This document shows positions 24,848 through 33,465 of a stretch of 55,978 nucleotides of DNA, piece after piece. Position 1 is the first letter of the stretch, and each line of letters begins with the position of its first letter. A program made the position numbers and the translations under genes. Source of the stretch: Nitrospirota bacterium (lineage in GTDB: Bacteria; Nitrospirota; Thermodesulfovibrionia; Thermodesulfovibrionales; Dissulfurispiraceae); the NCBI GenBank assembly GCA_021791055.1, contig JAJYXI010000012.1:14865-70842 (forward strand). Reading direction: 5' to 3'. The notes beneath the pieces are model-generated. The model did not search any database. It was not told where the DNA came from and was given only the letters and a program-made list of their open reading frames with translations.

Positions 24848-25369
24848 ATGATTATAGGGAAGCCATTTTTGACAACCGAGCATATTCATGAGAAGGTCGT
24901 AGAGCTTGCAGATAAGATATCTCAGGATTACATGGGCAAAGAGATACTCGCGGTAGGCATCCTAAAAGGCTCATTCATGTTTTTTGCAGACCTCATAAGG
25001 GCACTCAAAACCCCTGTTACGCTCGACTTCATAATAGCATCCAGCTACCTGAAAACTACATCCACAGGAGAAATCAAGATACATTACGATATAAGGGAAG
25101 ATATTGCCGGGAAGCATGTCCTTCTTATAGACGACATAATTGATACAGGCATATCACTTAATTATATACGGGAGAGGATACTCTCAAAAGGGCCTGCAAG
25201 CCTTAAAATATGCATCCTCCTTGATAAAAAAGAGCGCAGAGTGGTGGATGTGCCTGTAGACTATATTGGTTTTGAGGTTCCAAATAAGTTTGTTGTAGGC
25301 TACGGACTCGATTATGACAACAATTACAGAAATCTGCCTTATATAGCAATATTCAAAAAGGAAACATAA
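24848..25369 (+). CDS. hpt: Hypoxanthine phosphoribosyltransferase
   Basis: 173 residues. The PRPP-binding loop is VLLIDDIIDTGISLNYI, with VGILKGSFMFFADLIR near the N-terminus and VDYIGFEVPNKFVVGYGLDY at the C-terminus, all diagnostic for hypoxanthine/guanine salvage enzymes. It makes IMP or GMP from the free base and PRPP in the cytoplasm. It has its own promoter and diverges from addB. Confidence 0.94.
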   Translation: MIIGKPFLTTEHIHEKVVELADKISQDYMGKEILAVGILKGSFMFFADLIRALKTPVTLDFIIASSYLKTTSTGEIKIHYDIREDIAGKHVLLIDDIIDTGISLNYIRERILSKGPASLKICILLDKKERRVVDVPVDYIGFEVPNKFVVGYGLDYDNNYRNLPYIAIFKKET

Positions 25370-25373
25370 TTTA

Positions 25374-25438
25374 GCTCATAGCTGATGGCTGATAGCAAAA
25401 AATAGGTTATGAACCATGAGCAATGAGCTATGAGCCAA
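25374..25438. repeat. AGCTCATAGCTGATGGCTGATAGC intergenic repeat
   Basis: Imperfect inverted array between hpt and queD: GCTCATAGCTGATGGCTGATAGC on one side and GAACCATGAGCAATGAGCTATGAGC on the other. It fills almost the whole 82-bp gap. Confidence 0.65.
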
Positions 25439-25451
25439 ACCGGAGGTTTTT

Positions 25452-25826
25452 ATGTACGAATTAATGATAGAGACCAGTTTTGCCTCAGCCCATCAGTTAA
25501 GAGGCTATAAAGGAAAGTGCGAAAACCTGCATGGCCATAACTGGAAGGTTCGGGTGCATGTGACAGCAGAAAAATTAAACGAGATCGATATTGCAATGGA
25601 CTTTCATGCCCTAAAAGAGATAACCAATGAAATAGTATCGCAGCTCGACCACAAATTCCTGAACGATATATTCCCTTTTACTGAGAAAAACCCTTCATCC
25701 GAAAATATTGCCCGATGGATATTTGAGTCTTTAAAGAAAAAATTAACCGACTACAGCGATGTAAAGGTCTCTGCCGTAACTGTATGGGAGTCGGAAACCG
25801 CATCCGCGACATATTATGAGGAATAG
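25452..25826 (+). CDS. queD: 6-carboxy-5,6,7,8-tetrahydropterin synthase
   Basis: 124 residues. TSFASAHQL, CENLHGHNWKVRVHV (zinc His residues and catalytic Cys) and LDHKFLND are the family signature; DVKVSAVTVWESETASATY closes it. It makes carboxytetrahydropterin from dihydroneopterin triphosphate in queuosine/7-deazaguanine synthesis; the next enzyme of the pathway, QueE, is encoded at 43688-44323. GGAGG ribosome-binding site; 3 bp from pmbA. Confidence 0.93.
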   Translation: MYELMIETSFASAHQLRGYKGKCENLHGHNWKVRVHVTAEKLNEIDIAMDFHALKEITNEIVSQLDHKFLNDIFPFTEKNPSSENIARWIFESLKKKLTDYSDVKVSAVTVWESETASATYYEE

Positions 25827-25829
25827 AGA

Positions 25830-27218
25830 ATGAATACGGAATTTGCAATAAAACTTATAGATATTGCATTGAATAAGGGCGCTGACAGGGCAGAGGTTTA
25901 TGTTAAGACATCAAAGAGCCTCGGCATCGAGGTCAAAGAACAGAAAATAGATACCCTTGAGTCGTCAATGACAATGGGTTATTGCATCAGGGTCATCAAG
26001 GATAACCGTCTTGGTTTTTCATATTCGACAGACCCCAATGAAATGAATATAGTGGCTGAAAAGGCAATAGAGGCATCAAAATATTCCGAGCCTGACGAAT
26101 ATCTCGAACTTCCTACCCCCCCTCCTCCCCCCCTTACCAAGGGGGGGACAGAGGGGGGTGCATCCTTAGAAAGGGGGGGCAATGGGGGGGTAAAAATCTT
26201 CGACAATGATATAGCCGCGTTACCGGAAGGCGATGCAATAAATCTCGCTCTTCTCATCGAAAACTCAGCCTTTAAAGAGGATAAGCGCATCAAAAAAATA
26301 AGAAAGGCATCCGGAAGCTTCAGCGCAAATAACACATATATCGCAAATTCTAATGGAATCAATGTTCATTATCAATCCACGGGATGCTCGGCACAGTTAA
26401 TGGCAATTGCAGAGGAAGGCAGCGAAAGCCAGCTTGGATGGGATTATGAAGGAAGCAGATTTTTAAAGGACATATCCTTCGAGCAGGTGGGCAGGAATGC
26501 AGCAAGACGGGCAGTGCAGCTTCTTGGAGCAAGAAAGATAAATTCTGTTAAAGGATTTGTTCTTTTGGACAATTCAGTTTCCGCAGAGTTTCTTGGCATA
26601 CTTTCATCAGCCCTCTCTGCAGAATCGGTTCAGAAAAAGAAATCCATGCTTGCAGGCAAAAAGGGAACCATGGTATCAAGCAATAGGCTTAATATCATAG
26701 ACAGCGGATTACTTGATAAAAAACTCGGCAGCAAGCCTGTTGACGATGAAGGAGTTCCGACAACGCACAAAATATTAATCGAAAAAGGCATTTTAAAAGG
26801 CTATTTATACAACACATACACAGCAAGAAAGGATGGCGTTGTATCCACAGGAAATGCTGTTCGAGGCGGATTTACAGGCATTCCCACAGTAGGGCCTACA
26901 AATCTCTACATGGAGCCTGCATCCACAGAGTATACAAGCAGCTTTGAAAAACTCATAAAAAATATAGACAAAGGACTTTATGTTATAGAGACCATGGGAA
27001 TGCACACTGCAAATCCCATTTCGGGTGAATTCTCTGTAGGCGCATCCGGATTGTGGATAGAGAGAGGAGAGATAAAACACCCTGTAAAGGAAGCAGTGAT
27101 CTCCGGCAATATACTCGAGCTGTTTAAAGATGCTGTAATGGTTGGTGATGACCTCAGGTTTTATGGTAATATAGGGGCTCCAAGTCTTTTAATAGAAGAA
27201 ATTGACATCAGCGGATAA
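25830..27218 (+). CDS. pmbA: TldE/PmbA-like protease subunit
   Basis: 462 residues. DRAEVYVKTSKSLGIEVKEQK starts the N-terminal domain; LAGKKGTMVSSNRLNIIDSG, GVPTTHKILIEKGILKGYLYN and AVRGGFTGIPTVGPTNLYM mark the C-terminal domain. No HExxxH is present, so it is the PmbA/TldE (non-zinc-binding) type, which works with TldD in a heterodimeric peptidase; no tldD is in the window. An 80-bp NPPLTKGG-type repeat at 26114-26191 encodes TPPPPPLTKGGTEGG in frame at about residue 95-122. Confidence 0.9.
   Translation: MNTEFAIKLIDIALNKGADRAEVYVKTSKSLGIEVKEQKIDTLESSMTMGYCIRVIKDNRLGFSYSTDPNEMNIVAEKAIEASKYSEPDEYLELPTPPPPPLTKGGTEGGASLERGGNGGVKIFDNDIAALPEGDAINLALLIENSAFKEDKRIKKIRKASGSFSANNTYIANSNGINVHYQSTGCSAQLMAIAEEGSESQLGWDYEGSRFLKDISFEQVGRNAARRAVQLLGARKINSVKGFVLLDNSVSAEFLGILSSALSAESVQKKKSMLAGKKGTMVSSNRLNIIDSGLLDKKLGSKPVDDEGVPTTHKILIEKGILKGYLYNTYTARKDGVVSTGNAVRGGFTGIPTVGPTNLYMEPASTEYTSSFEKLIKNIDKGLYVIETMGMHTANPISGEFSVGASGLWIERGEIKHPVKEAVISGNILELFKDAVMVGDDLRFYGNIGAPSLLIEEIDISG
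26114..26191. repeat. NPPLTKGG-type repeat, extended copy, inside pmbA
   Basis: C-rich run, then CCAAGGGGGGGACAGAGGGGGG, then a further AAAGGGGGGGCAATGGGGGGG unit, all in frame; related to the copy at 1470-1516. Confidence 0.78.
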
Positions 27219-27233
27219 AGAGGGAGGATTTCT

Positions 27234-28391
27234 ATGGACTATTTCTTAACCGAAGAGCAGCAGATGATACGAGACCTTGCGCGGCAGATTGCAGAAGAAA
27301 AGGTAGTGCCGGCAAGAGCGGAGCTTGATGAAAAAAATGAATATCCGTGGGAAATAATAAAGACACTTGCCCAGTCAGACATGATGGGGCTTTTTATACC
27401 GGAAGAATACGGAGGCCTCGGCAAAGGATGTCTTGAGCTCTGCATAGCGGTCGAGGAAATCTCAAGGGCATGCGTCGGCGTATCTACAACATACGCAGCA
27501 AACGCCCTCGGCACATATCCCATCCTGCTATTCGGCACCGACGAGCAGAAAAAGAAATATCTGCCTGACATCGCAGCAGGCAAAAGGCTGGTTGCCTTCG
27601 GCCTTACAGAGGCAAATGCCGGAAGCGACGCTGGAGGGATACAGACGACCGCAAAACTCGAGGGCAATGAGTATGTCTTAAACGGCACAAAGCAGTGGAT
27701 TACAAATGGCGGAGAGGCTGAGATATACACCATAATCGCCATAACAGATAAATCAAAAGGGCCGAGGGGCGCATCCGCATTCGTTGTTGAAAAAGGAACA
27801 CCCGGCTTCACATTCGGCAAAAAAGAAGACAAAATGGGCATAAGGGCATCCTCCACAAGGGAATTGATATTCGACAACTGCCGGATTCCGAAGGAAAACA
27901 TCTTGGGAAGGGACGGCATGGGATTCATCGTTGCAATGAAGACCCTCGACTCTTCAAGGACAGGAGTCGGCGCTCAGGGATTGGGCGTTGCGCAGGGCGC
28001 ATTTGAAGAGGCTGTGAAATTCGCACGGCAGAGGCACCAGTTCGGCCATCCGATTATAAGCTTTCAGGCAGTACAACACATGCTCGCTGATATGGCTATC
28101 GAGATAGAGGCTGCGCGGTCTCTCATCTATTCTGTCGCAAGGTATGTGGACAGCGGCGCAAAGGACATATCAAAGCCCTCTGCAATGGCAAAGACATTCG
28201 GCACTGATCTGGGAATGAAAGTGACCACAAACGCTGTTCAGGTCATGGGCGGCTCGGGATACATGAAAGAATATCCTGTTGAGAAGATGATGAGGGATGC
28301 AAAGATACTCCAGATATACGAGGGCACAAACCAGATACAGAGAAATGTCATCGGACAGGAAATAATCAAAGAAGCTGCAAGGAAGAAATAA
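27234..28391 (+). CDS. Acyl-CoA dehydrogenase (short-chain type)
   Basis: 385 residues, full length. Landmarks are FGLTEANAGSDAGGIQTTA (FAD/substrate signature), LNGTKQWITNGGEAE, VQVMGGSGYMKEYPVEKMMRD and the catalytic glutamate region QIYEGTNQIQRNVIG. It oxidises acyl-CoA to enoyl-CoA, passing electrons to an electron-transfer flavoprotein, which is not encoded nearby. It is preceded by AGAGGGAGGATT as ribosome-binding site and follows pmbA by 15 bp. Confidence 0.93.
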   Translation: MDYFLTEEQQMIRDLARQIAEEKVVPARAELDEKNEYPWEIIKTLAQSDMMGLFIPEEYGGLGKGCLELCIAVEEISRACVGVSTTYAANALGTYPILLFGTDEQKKKYLPDIAAGKRLVAFGLTEANAGSDAGGIQTTAKLEGNEYVLNGTKQWITNGGEAEIYTIIAITDKSKGPRGASAFVVEKGTPGFTFGKKEDKMGIRASSTRELIFDNCRIPKENILGRDGMGFIVAMKTLDSSRTGVGAQGLGVAQGAFEEAVKFARQRHQFGHPIISFQAVQHMLADMAIEIEAARSLIYSVARYVDSGAKDISKPSAMAKTFGTDLGMKVTTNAVQVMGGSGYMKEYPVEKMMRDAKILQIYEGTNQIQRNVIGQEIIKEAARKK

Positions 28392-28407
28392 ATTCAAAAT
28401 TCAAATA

Positions 28408-28438
28408 CAGAAGCGACTGCCGAAGTCGGTCGCTTCTG
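28408..28438. other. Perfect 10-bp hairpin after the acyl-CoA dehydrogenase gene
   Basis: CAGAAGCGAC-N11-GTCGCTTCTG just downstream of the stop codon, in the gap to the convergent Rrf2 gene. A TTTTTT run follows about 17 bases later, so it may end transcription weakly or be a repeat hairpin. The rest of the gap (28439-28540) shows nothing else. Confidence 0.45.
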
Positions 28439-28540
28439 AAACCGACATCAAGTTTTTTCATATTCAGCCTCTGCAATAAAAGCCTCAAGAATAGGTGGCT
28501 CAACTTCAAGGACATCTTCTCCAGAACCTTATAGAAAGTC

Positions 28541-28936
28541 TCAGGCAATAAACTGGGAAAATTTCTTATTCTTTAATATGCCCTCCACATCTTTTCTCAA
28601 TGAAACCCATACGGGATGGATTTTGCATCTGTCGCTAAATCCGCACTGCTTTTTGTCAATAGCACATATATTCATGGCAACAGGGCCTTCTGTAGCCTTT
28701 ATGACGTCATCGATACTTATATTTTCAGGCCTTTTGGCAAGCCTGAACCCGCCTTTAACGCCCCTGTATGACCTTACTATCTTTGCCCTCGAAAGCTTCT
28801 GGAGGATCTTTGCAAGAAAGCTCTTCGGAATGCACATCTCCTTCGAAATCTCATCCACCATTGTCACTTCGTCAGGTTTACCCGCAAGGTAATACACACA
28901 CCTTATTGCATAATCTGTTTCACGTGTAATCTGCAT
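28541..28936 (-). CDS. Rrf2-family transcriptional regulator with three-cysteine cluster motif
   Basis: 131 residues. MQITRETDYAIRCVYYLA, IPKSFLAKILQKLSRAKIV and YRGVKGGFRLAK form the Rrf2 winged helix; NICAIDKKQCGFSDRCKIHP carries three cysteines in the place where Rrf2 proteins bind an iron-sulfur cluster. It probably senses iron-sulfur status, redox state or NO. It lies downstream of the CydA-like operon in the same orientation and has its own promoter with a palindrome over the -10 box. The expected transcription start is only a few bases before the ATG, with no ribosome-binding site. Confidence 0.9.
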   Translation of the reverse strand: MQITRETDYAIRCVYYLAGKPDEVTMVDEISKEMCIPKSFLAKILQKLSRAKIVRSYRGVKGGFRLAKRPENISIDDVIKATEGPVAMNICAIDKKQCGFSDRCKIHPVWVSLRKDVEGILKNKKFSQFIA

Positions 28937-28940
28937 AACA

Positions 28941-28976
28941 GGATAGATTTTATCCGATAGAGATTGAATTTGTCAA
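28941..28976 (-). promoter_or_regulatory. Promoter and operator of the Rrf2 gene
   Basis: Minus strand TTGACA (28976-28971), 18-bp spacer, TAAAAT (28952-28947). GGATA-N5-TATCC (28941-28955) is a perfect short palindrome over the -10 region, a good site for autoregulation. Confidence 0.55.
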
Positions 28977-29073
28977 AACTATTCTTCAAAGGTGGGAATC
29001 GGTTAACTATCTTCTTCCTCATCAAGCATCCTGTGTTTTGGTTCTTCCAAAAGCTGGTGCTTTTATTGTGCAA

Positions 29074-29099
29074 GAGCGGAATGCAAAGGCATTCCGCTC
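29074..29099 (-). terminator. Strong hairpin after the CydA-like operon
   Basis: GAGCGGAATGC-AAAG-GCATTCCGCTC, 11-bp perfect stem, 8 bp after the stop of the last gene of the operon. No U-run follows, so it is either an mRNA-stabilising 3' hairpin or a terminator of non-standard kind. Confidence 0.5.
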
Positions 29100-29106
29100 C
29101 GGTATG

Positions 29107-30321
29107 TTATAAATAATTCCGAACAGAAATCACAATTCCCAGTCCTGCCACAACCACTATCCAGATTAAAAGGAGCGCTATACTGATCTTTCCCCACTTG
29201 TTCATGGAAGGCGTGGAAACATATTCGCCTGCAACTCTGCCGGACTTATAGGCCACAGAAAGAAGATAGCCTATAATGGCGAGGCCCATTACAAATGTTG
29301 CCAGGAATAAGGCAGTGCTGCCCCAGTCGATGTTCAGCTTATAATTAAAGATGGAATAGTCAAAACGACCGAGATATTTCATCCTGAGCGCCTCCCTCGC
29401 ATAGGACATTCCAAAGATTGTCAAGAAAGCACCAAGGACACCCGGAACCGCATATTTAACAGGATCCTTCTGTGCATTATAGAGAAAAACCAATAATGCA
29501 ATGCCCAGTGCTGCACCTATCAGGAAGAATGGGTTTGTAAAAAAGCTGAATCCGGCAGGCAGGCTGAACAGCCACCAGAAACCAACAACAGCCTGTATGG
29601 CTGTAAAGATGAATGCCATCTTTGCGCCGGTTTTGCCAACCCATTCAAGATAACCTTTATCAAAATCAGCCCTGTTCTTAAAATACCATGCATACAGCAT
29701 CAGGAATATGCCTGTCATGGCAAATGACGGAATAATAAAATGTAGAAATCTTGGAAGCTGAAATGCATGCAAGGACGTTCCTGATGTATCAATAAAATTT
29801 CCCTTTGTGTACCAGTTAAGCCATTTTTCAGGCTGAAGGAGCTGATAACCGAGGGCATGCATGATAATGCCTGAAAGCAGAAAGAGGGCAAAGGCTATAA
29901 TACCGAATATAGCAAAGCCTCCTCCAGTTTTATGATCTCTTTTGAGATAGAAAACATAGGTCAGGCTGTAGGCAAGCATCATTATGAATATAAAACCTAT
30001 TACCCATGCGGCAGAAAGCATATTGGATGCATACCAGAACGGGTCATACACGACCTGAACAAATAAAAGCGGCGCCACACCTAAAAGCATTGCCACGGAT
30101 ATATTGACTGTAGTTGCCCTTGCCAGTGATCTGGAAAGTCTTGTCCAGTTTTCTCCCCCCTTCAAGTATCCATATACGGATAAAAATGATGTCCCGAGAG
30201 TGAAATTCACGAACATTATATGAAGTGCAAATGTAAGTACCATCAGCGCCTGAAACACGACAGGATAAAATGGTATCCCCATTGGGTCCTGTAAAGCCTT
30301 CAGCATTGTTCCTATTTCCAT
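29107..30321 (-). CDS. CydA-like membrane subunit without heme c (cytochrome bd superfamily)
   Basis: 404 residues, about nine to ten membrane helices. The N-terminal helix TFALHIMFVNFTLGTSFLSV matches the CydA first-helix pattern in which a His binds heme, as does the first helix of the neighbouring subunit. There is no obvious quinone-loop motif and no CXXCH. It would form an inner-membrane complex with the heme-c subunit encoded 10 bp upstream. The cytochrome bd superfamily reduces oxygen, but whether this complex does so is not shown. Not CydB, judging by the His-containing first helix. Confidence 0.72.
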   Translation of the reverse strand: MEIGTMLKALQDPMGIPFYPVVFQALMVLTFALHIMFVNFTLGTSFLSVYGYLKGGENWTRLSRSLARATTVNISVAMLLGVAPLLFVQVVYDPFWYASNMLSAAWVIGFIFIMMLAYSLTYVFYLKRDHKTGGGFAIFGIIAFALFLLSGIIMHALGYQLLQPEKWLNWYTKGNFIDTSGTSLHAFQLPRFLHFIIPSFAMTGIFLMLYAWYFKNRADFDKGYLEWVGKTGAKMAFIFTAIQAVVGFWWLFSLPAGFSFFTNPFFLIGAALGIALLVFLYNAQKDPVKYAVPGVLGAFLTIFGMSYAREALRMKYLGRFDYSIFNYKLNIDWGSTALFLATFVMGLAIIGYLLSVAYKSGRVAGEYVSTPSMNKWGKISIALLLIWIVVVAGLGIVISVRNYL

Positions 30322-30331
30322 GACTTCCTCC

Positions 30332-31642
30332 TTATTTGTTAAGTGAAACTAAATATGTTGCAAGTGCCTTTCTTTCTGCTGCTGTCCCGACAAAAGGCGG
30401 CATGTAAGGGTATCCACCCAATCCATCCAAAAAGCCCTCAACCGCTTCCGCTTCTTTAAAACCGAGCCTTTTTACCATCTGCGGCATTGCCCTTAAGCCT
30501 TTTTCATCAAACACATGACACGATGAACACTCAATAAGGGCTATCATCTTTCCTACCTGCACCTGATTGCCTTCGTTTATCTCCCTTAAACCATCCGGCA
30601 CAAAGGGGGCAAACTTGAGTATCCCTTTTTCGTTTATAATTTTTGCCTCAGCGCTTACACCCTTTGCAATGACATCCTTTCCTATTATCTGGTTTGAATA
30701 CATATACTGAGAGATGATATAGGGCTTCCTTATCATTTCCCTGATTCTCTCTGTTGACCATATTCCGCCAAAAAGCACAGCGATTGCCAGGATTGCAGGG
30801 ACAAGCCTGATGCCGAGGGGTTTTACATTTGCATAGATAAAATAGAGAACCAACACTCCCGATGAAACAATTATCCCTGTCTTGAGTCCCTGCGGCGCAA
30901 GCACTGTAATCAACATACGGTTTGCATCCGGAAGGGTCTTCAAGTACCATAAGAACAATATACTTCCCAGTATTAAACCTGCTATTCCCCATCTGGATGC
31001 TGTCTTTGTAATAAATGCCCTTACATCAGCATTTTTTATCCTCGTTGCCACTGCAATGGCATAGGCTGCTGCAATGCCAAACATCAATGTAGTCCTCATA
31101 AGGAGCTGCGACCAGTAAGTCTGATTGAAGAAGCCGTCAAAGAAATTTCCTGTCTCGGGCCATTTGCCCGATGAAAGCATGAATGCTAAAATACCAACAA
31201 TGATTACCATGGTTGTCCATGAGCCAATGGCAAATATCCAGCCTATCTTCAAATGGGTCTTTTTATCTACTTTGCCGAGGGTATAGTAATAAATGAATAT
31301 CCCTATCACCTCAATTATGAAGAATACCCATTCTGTTGCCCACCCCCATACATAGTTGTGGATCAATCCGGATATTCCCCTCGGATTTGCCACAGTGGCA
31401 GAATACCAGATACCGATGCCGCTCAATGAACCTAAAACATAGGAGAATACAAGGAGCAATAGGGAATACTTCTTGATGAATTCAAGGAGCTCGGGTCTGT
31501 TCTCCCTGTATGCCTTTGTCTCTACATACACATTGAACCATATGGCGCTGACAGAGAGATGGGACGGCAGGATATGAAAGGTTGCCATAAGCGCCAGTAC
31601 AATCCCCGCACTTAAATTTGGAACTTCCCAAATCGGATACAT
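30332..31642 (-). CDS. CydA-like membrane subunit with C-terminal cytochrome c domain
   Basis: 436 residues. About nine helices; the first, MATFHILPSHLSVSAIWFNV, resembles CydA helix I with a heme-ligating His. Residues 345-436 form a cytochrome c domain with ALIECSSCHVFDEKG and the distal methionine region YPYMPPFVG. A heme c would let it take electrons from periplasmic donors, or pass them there, rather than only quinol. It is the first gene of a two-gene operon with a TTGACA-18-TAGAAT promoter and palindromic operator. Families of bd-type proteins with heme c are known from Nitrospirota and others. Confidence 0.78.
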   Translation of the reverse strand: MYPIWEVPNLSAGIVLALMATFHILPSHLSVSAIWFNVYVETKAYRENRPELLEFIKKYSLLLLVFSYVLGSLSGIGIWYSATVANPRGISGLIHNYVWGWATEWVFFIIEVIGIFIYYYTLGKVDKKTHLKIGWIFAIGSWTTMVIIVGILAFMLSSGKWPETGNFFDGFFNQTYWSQLLMRTTLMFGIAAAYAIAVATRIKNADVRAFITKTASRWGIAGLILGSILFLWYLKTLPDANRMLITVLAPQGLKTGIIVSSGVLVLYFIYANVKPLGIRLVPAILAIAVLFGGIWSTERIREMIRKPYIISQYMYSNQIIGKDVIAKGVSAEAKIINEKGILKFAPFVPDGLREINEGNQVQVGKMIALIECSSCHVFDEKGLRAMPQMVKRLGFKEAEAVEGFLDGLGGYPYMPPFVGTAAERKALATYLVSLNK

Positions 31643-31684
31643 AAACTAACCTCCTTCTTTTTTATAATTGTTTATACTTGTTGC

Positions 31685-31728
31685 CCTAATTAGGATTAAT
31701 TCTATCCTGTTTTAAGAGAGGCTGTCAA
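31685..31728 (-). promoter_or_regulatory. Promoter and CCTAATTAGG operator of the CydA-like operon
   Basis: Minus strand TTGACA (31728-31723), 18-bp spacer, TAGAAT (31704-31699). The perfect palindrome CCTAATTAGG (31685-31694) covers the expected start point, suggesting repression. GGAGG precedes the gene start. Confidence 0.6.
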
Positions 31729-31751
31729 GAGGTTTTTAAATACAAAACTTT

Positions 31752-33446
31752 TTACAATCTGCCCGAACGGATTATTGAGATAATAAGCCATATGCCCAGA
31801 AGAAATGCAAAGCCAAAGGCAGAAATGCCAAAGAGGGAAATGCCGAATATGATTGGAGGAACCTTTGTCGCATGCATTATTGCAGAACTTATAAGCATGG
31901 CGCTAACGATCAGGGCAAAGGCAATCCTGTTGCTCGACCTGTCCATGTCCTTTATGAATTCTGGAAGGTTTACATGAAACATCTTTATCTGAATATCATC
32001 CTTCAAGGTCTTCTTAATTATCTGTTTCATCTGCCTCGGAAAGAGGAACGCAAAGTCGCCGATTTCCGCTATATTTTTTCTCGCACCCTCATAAAGCCTC
32101 GAGGGGCTATATTTTCTTCTCGCCAGTTTAGATGCATAAGGCTCTGCAGCTGCAATAAAGTCAAAGTCTGGATCGAGCTGCCTTCCTATGTTTTCCAGTA
32201 TGAGCATAGCCTTATCAATGAGCAAGAGGTCTGATGGTATCTTCAGGTTATGTTTGATTGCCAGATGGGTAACTGTATCAAGATACTGGGCAAAATTTAT
32301 TTCCTTTAAAGTGAGTCCATAGAGGGGCTCAAGGAAATCAGCAAGGTCTGCCTTGAAATCCCTCCTGAATGCATCAATATCAATATCATCAGGGACTATT
32401 CCCATCTCCACATACTGGTCAATGAGCCTATCAAAGTCCTTTTCCAGAAGGGCGAGGAATGTATTTGCCATGGTCTCCTTTAGTTCATCAGATACCCTTC
32501 CCACGATACCAAAGTCCACAAAGGCAATCATACCGTTGGACATGGCAAAAATATTGCCAGGGTGAGGGTCTGCATGGAAAAAACCATCTTCCAGTATTTG
32601 CTTGAAATAAGCATTCACGCCTATTTTTGCGAGCCTTTTCCTATCCAGGCCTATCATATCTATCACAGCTATATCATCAATCCTCACACCTTCTATCATA
32701 TCCATCACGAGCACCCTCTCTGTTGCATATTCAGAATAAATTTTGGGTATATATACATCTGGACTGTCTTCAAAATTTCTCCTGAATCTGCAGCAGTTCC
32801 TCGCCTCCTCTACAAAATCCATCTCCTTTCTCACTGTCCTTGAGAACTCCGCCACTATGCCGGTGGGATTGAAGAACCTGCTTTCCGGTACATATTTATC
32901 GAGAAGTCGTGCAATGGTGGAAAGTATATTTATGTCCGATTCTATCTGTTCCCTGATATCGGGCCTCTGCACCTTAACGACAACATTGGAACCATCAAGA
33001 AGCGTCGCCTTATGAACCTGGGCAATGGATGCAGCTGCAAGGGTATCACCGAAATAACTGAAGATATTATTCAAGGGCAGTTTTATCTCTTCCTCTATTA
33101 TCCTCTTCGCCTCTTGCGCTGGGAAAGGAGGGACCTCGTCCTGAAGCTTTTTAAATTCATTGGCAAACTGGACTGTAATTAGATCAGGCCTTGAGGAAAG
33201 AAGCTGGGCCAACTTTATAAATGTTGGCCCGAGTTCGGCAAAAGCCATTCTGAGTCTTTCCGGTACTGTGGGTCCTTTAAGTGCAGGCCACACTCCGAAA
33301 GATTTCAGTCTCTTTTTGAAAGGTATGTATCTGCCAAGGTGTATCTGGTCTATTATCTGCCCAAAGCCGTATCTTAGGGAAACATTTACTATCTGCTGGA
33401 GCCTCTTGGCAGACTTATATGTTCGCGTAAGGCGTGTGATGTCCAT
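31752..33446 (-). CDS. ubiB: UbiB/ABC1/AarF-family atypical kinase
   Basis: 564 residues. AAASIAQVHKATLLDG (alanine-rich nucleotide loop), VVKVQRPDI (Lys), DGFFHADPHPGNIFAM (catalytic loop) and IAFVDFGIVGRV (DFG) are the UbiB signature; the C-terminus has two predicted membrane helices (FALIVSAMLISSAIMH and GISAFGFAFLLGIWLII). These ATPases support synthesis or extraction of isoprenoid quinones at the membrane. It is 19 bp after a phasin-like gene, a pairing seen in many bacteria. Confidence 0.93.
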   Translation of the reverse strand: MDITRLTRTYKSAKRLQQIVNVSLRYGFGQIIDQIHLGRYIPFKKRLKSFGVWPALKGPTVPERLRMAFAELGPTFIKLAQLLSSRPDLITVQFANEFKKLQDEVPPFPAQEAKRIIEEEIKLPLNNIFSYFGDTLAAASIAQVHKATLLDGSNVVVKVQRPDIREQIESDINILSTIARLLDKYVPESRFFNPTGIVAEFSRTVRKEMDFVEEARNCCRFRRNFEDSPDVYIPKIYSEYATERVLVMDMIEGVRIDDIAVIDMIGLDRKRLAKIGVNAYFKQILEDGFFHADPHPGNIFAMSNGMIAFVDFGIVGRVSDELKETMANTFLALLEKDFDRLIDQYVEMGIVPDDIDIDAFRRDFKADLADFLEPLYGLTLKEINFAQYLDTVTHLAIKHNLKIPSDLLLIDKAMLILENIGRQLDPDFDFIAAAEPYASKLARRKYSPSRLYEGARKNIAEIGDFAFLFPRQMKQIIKKTLKDDIQIKMFHVNLPEFIKDMDRSSNRIAFALIVSAMLISSAIMHATKVPPIIFGISLFGISAFGFAFLLGIWLIISIIRSGRL

Positions 33447-33465
33447 GTTGGAGTATCGGAGTAAT

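Noticed and set aside
27239-27928. 229-codon minus-strand ORF opposite the acyl-CoA dehydrogenase gene
   Set aside because: Shadow of a well-conserved gene; composition reflects the reverse of its codons.
28366-28548. 60-codon minus-strand ORF between acyl-CoA dehydrogenase and rrf2
   Set aside because: It spans a hairpin and two gene ends, with no ribosome-binding site or recognisable content.
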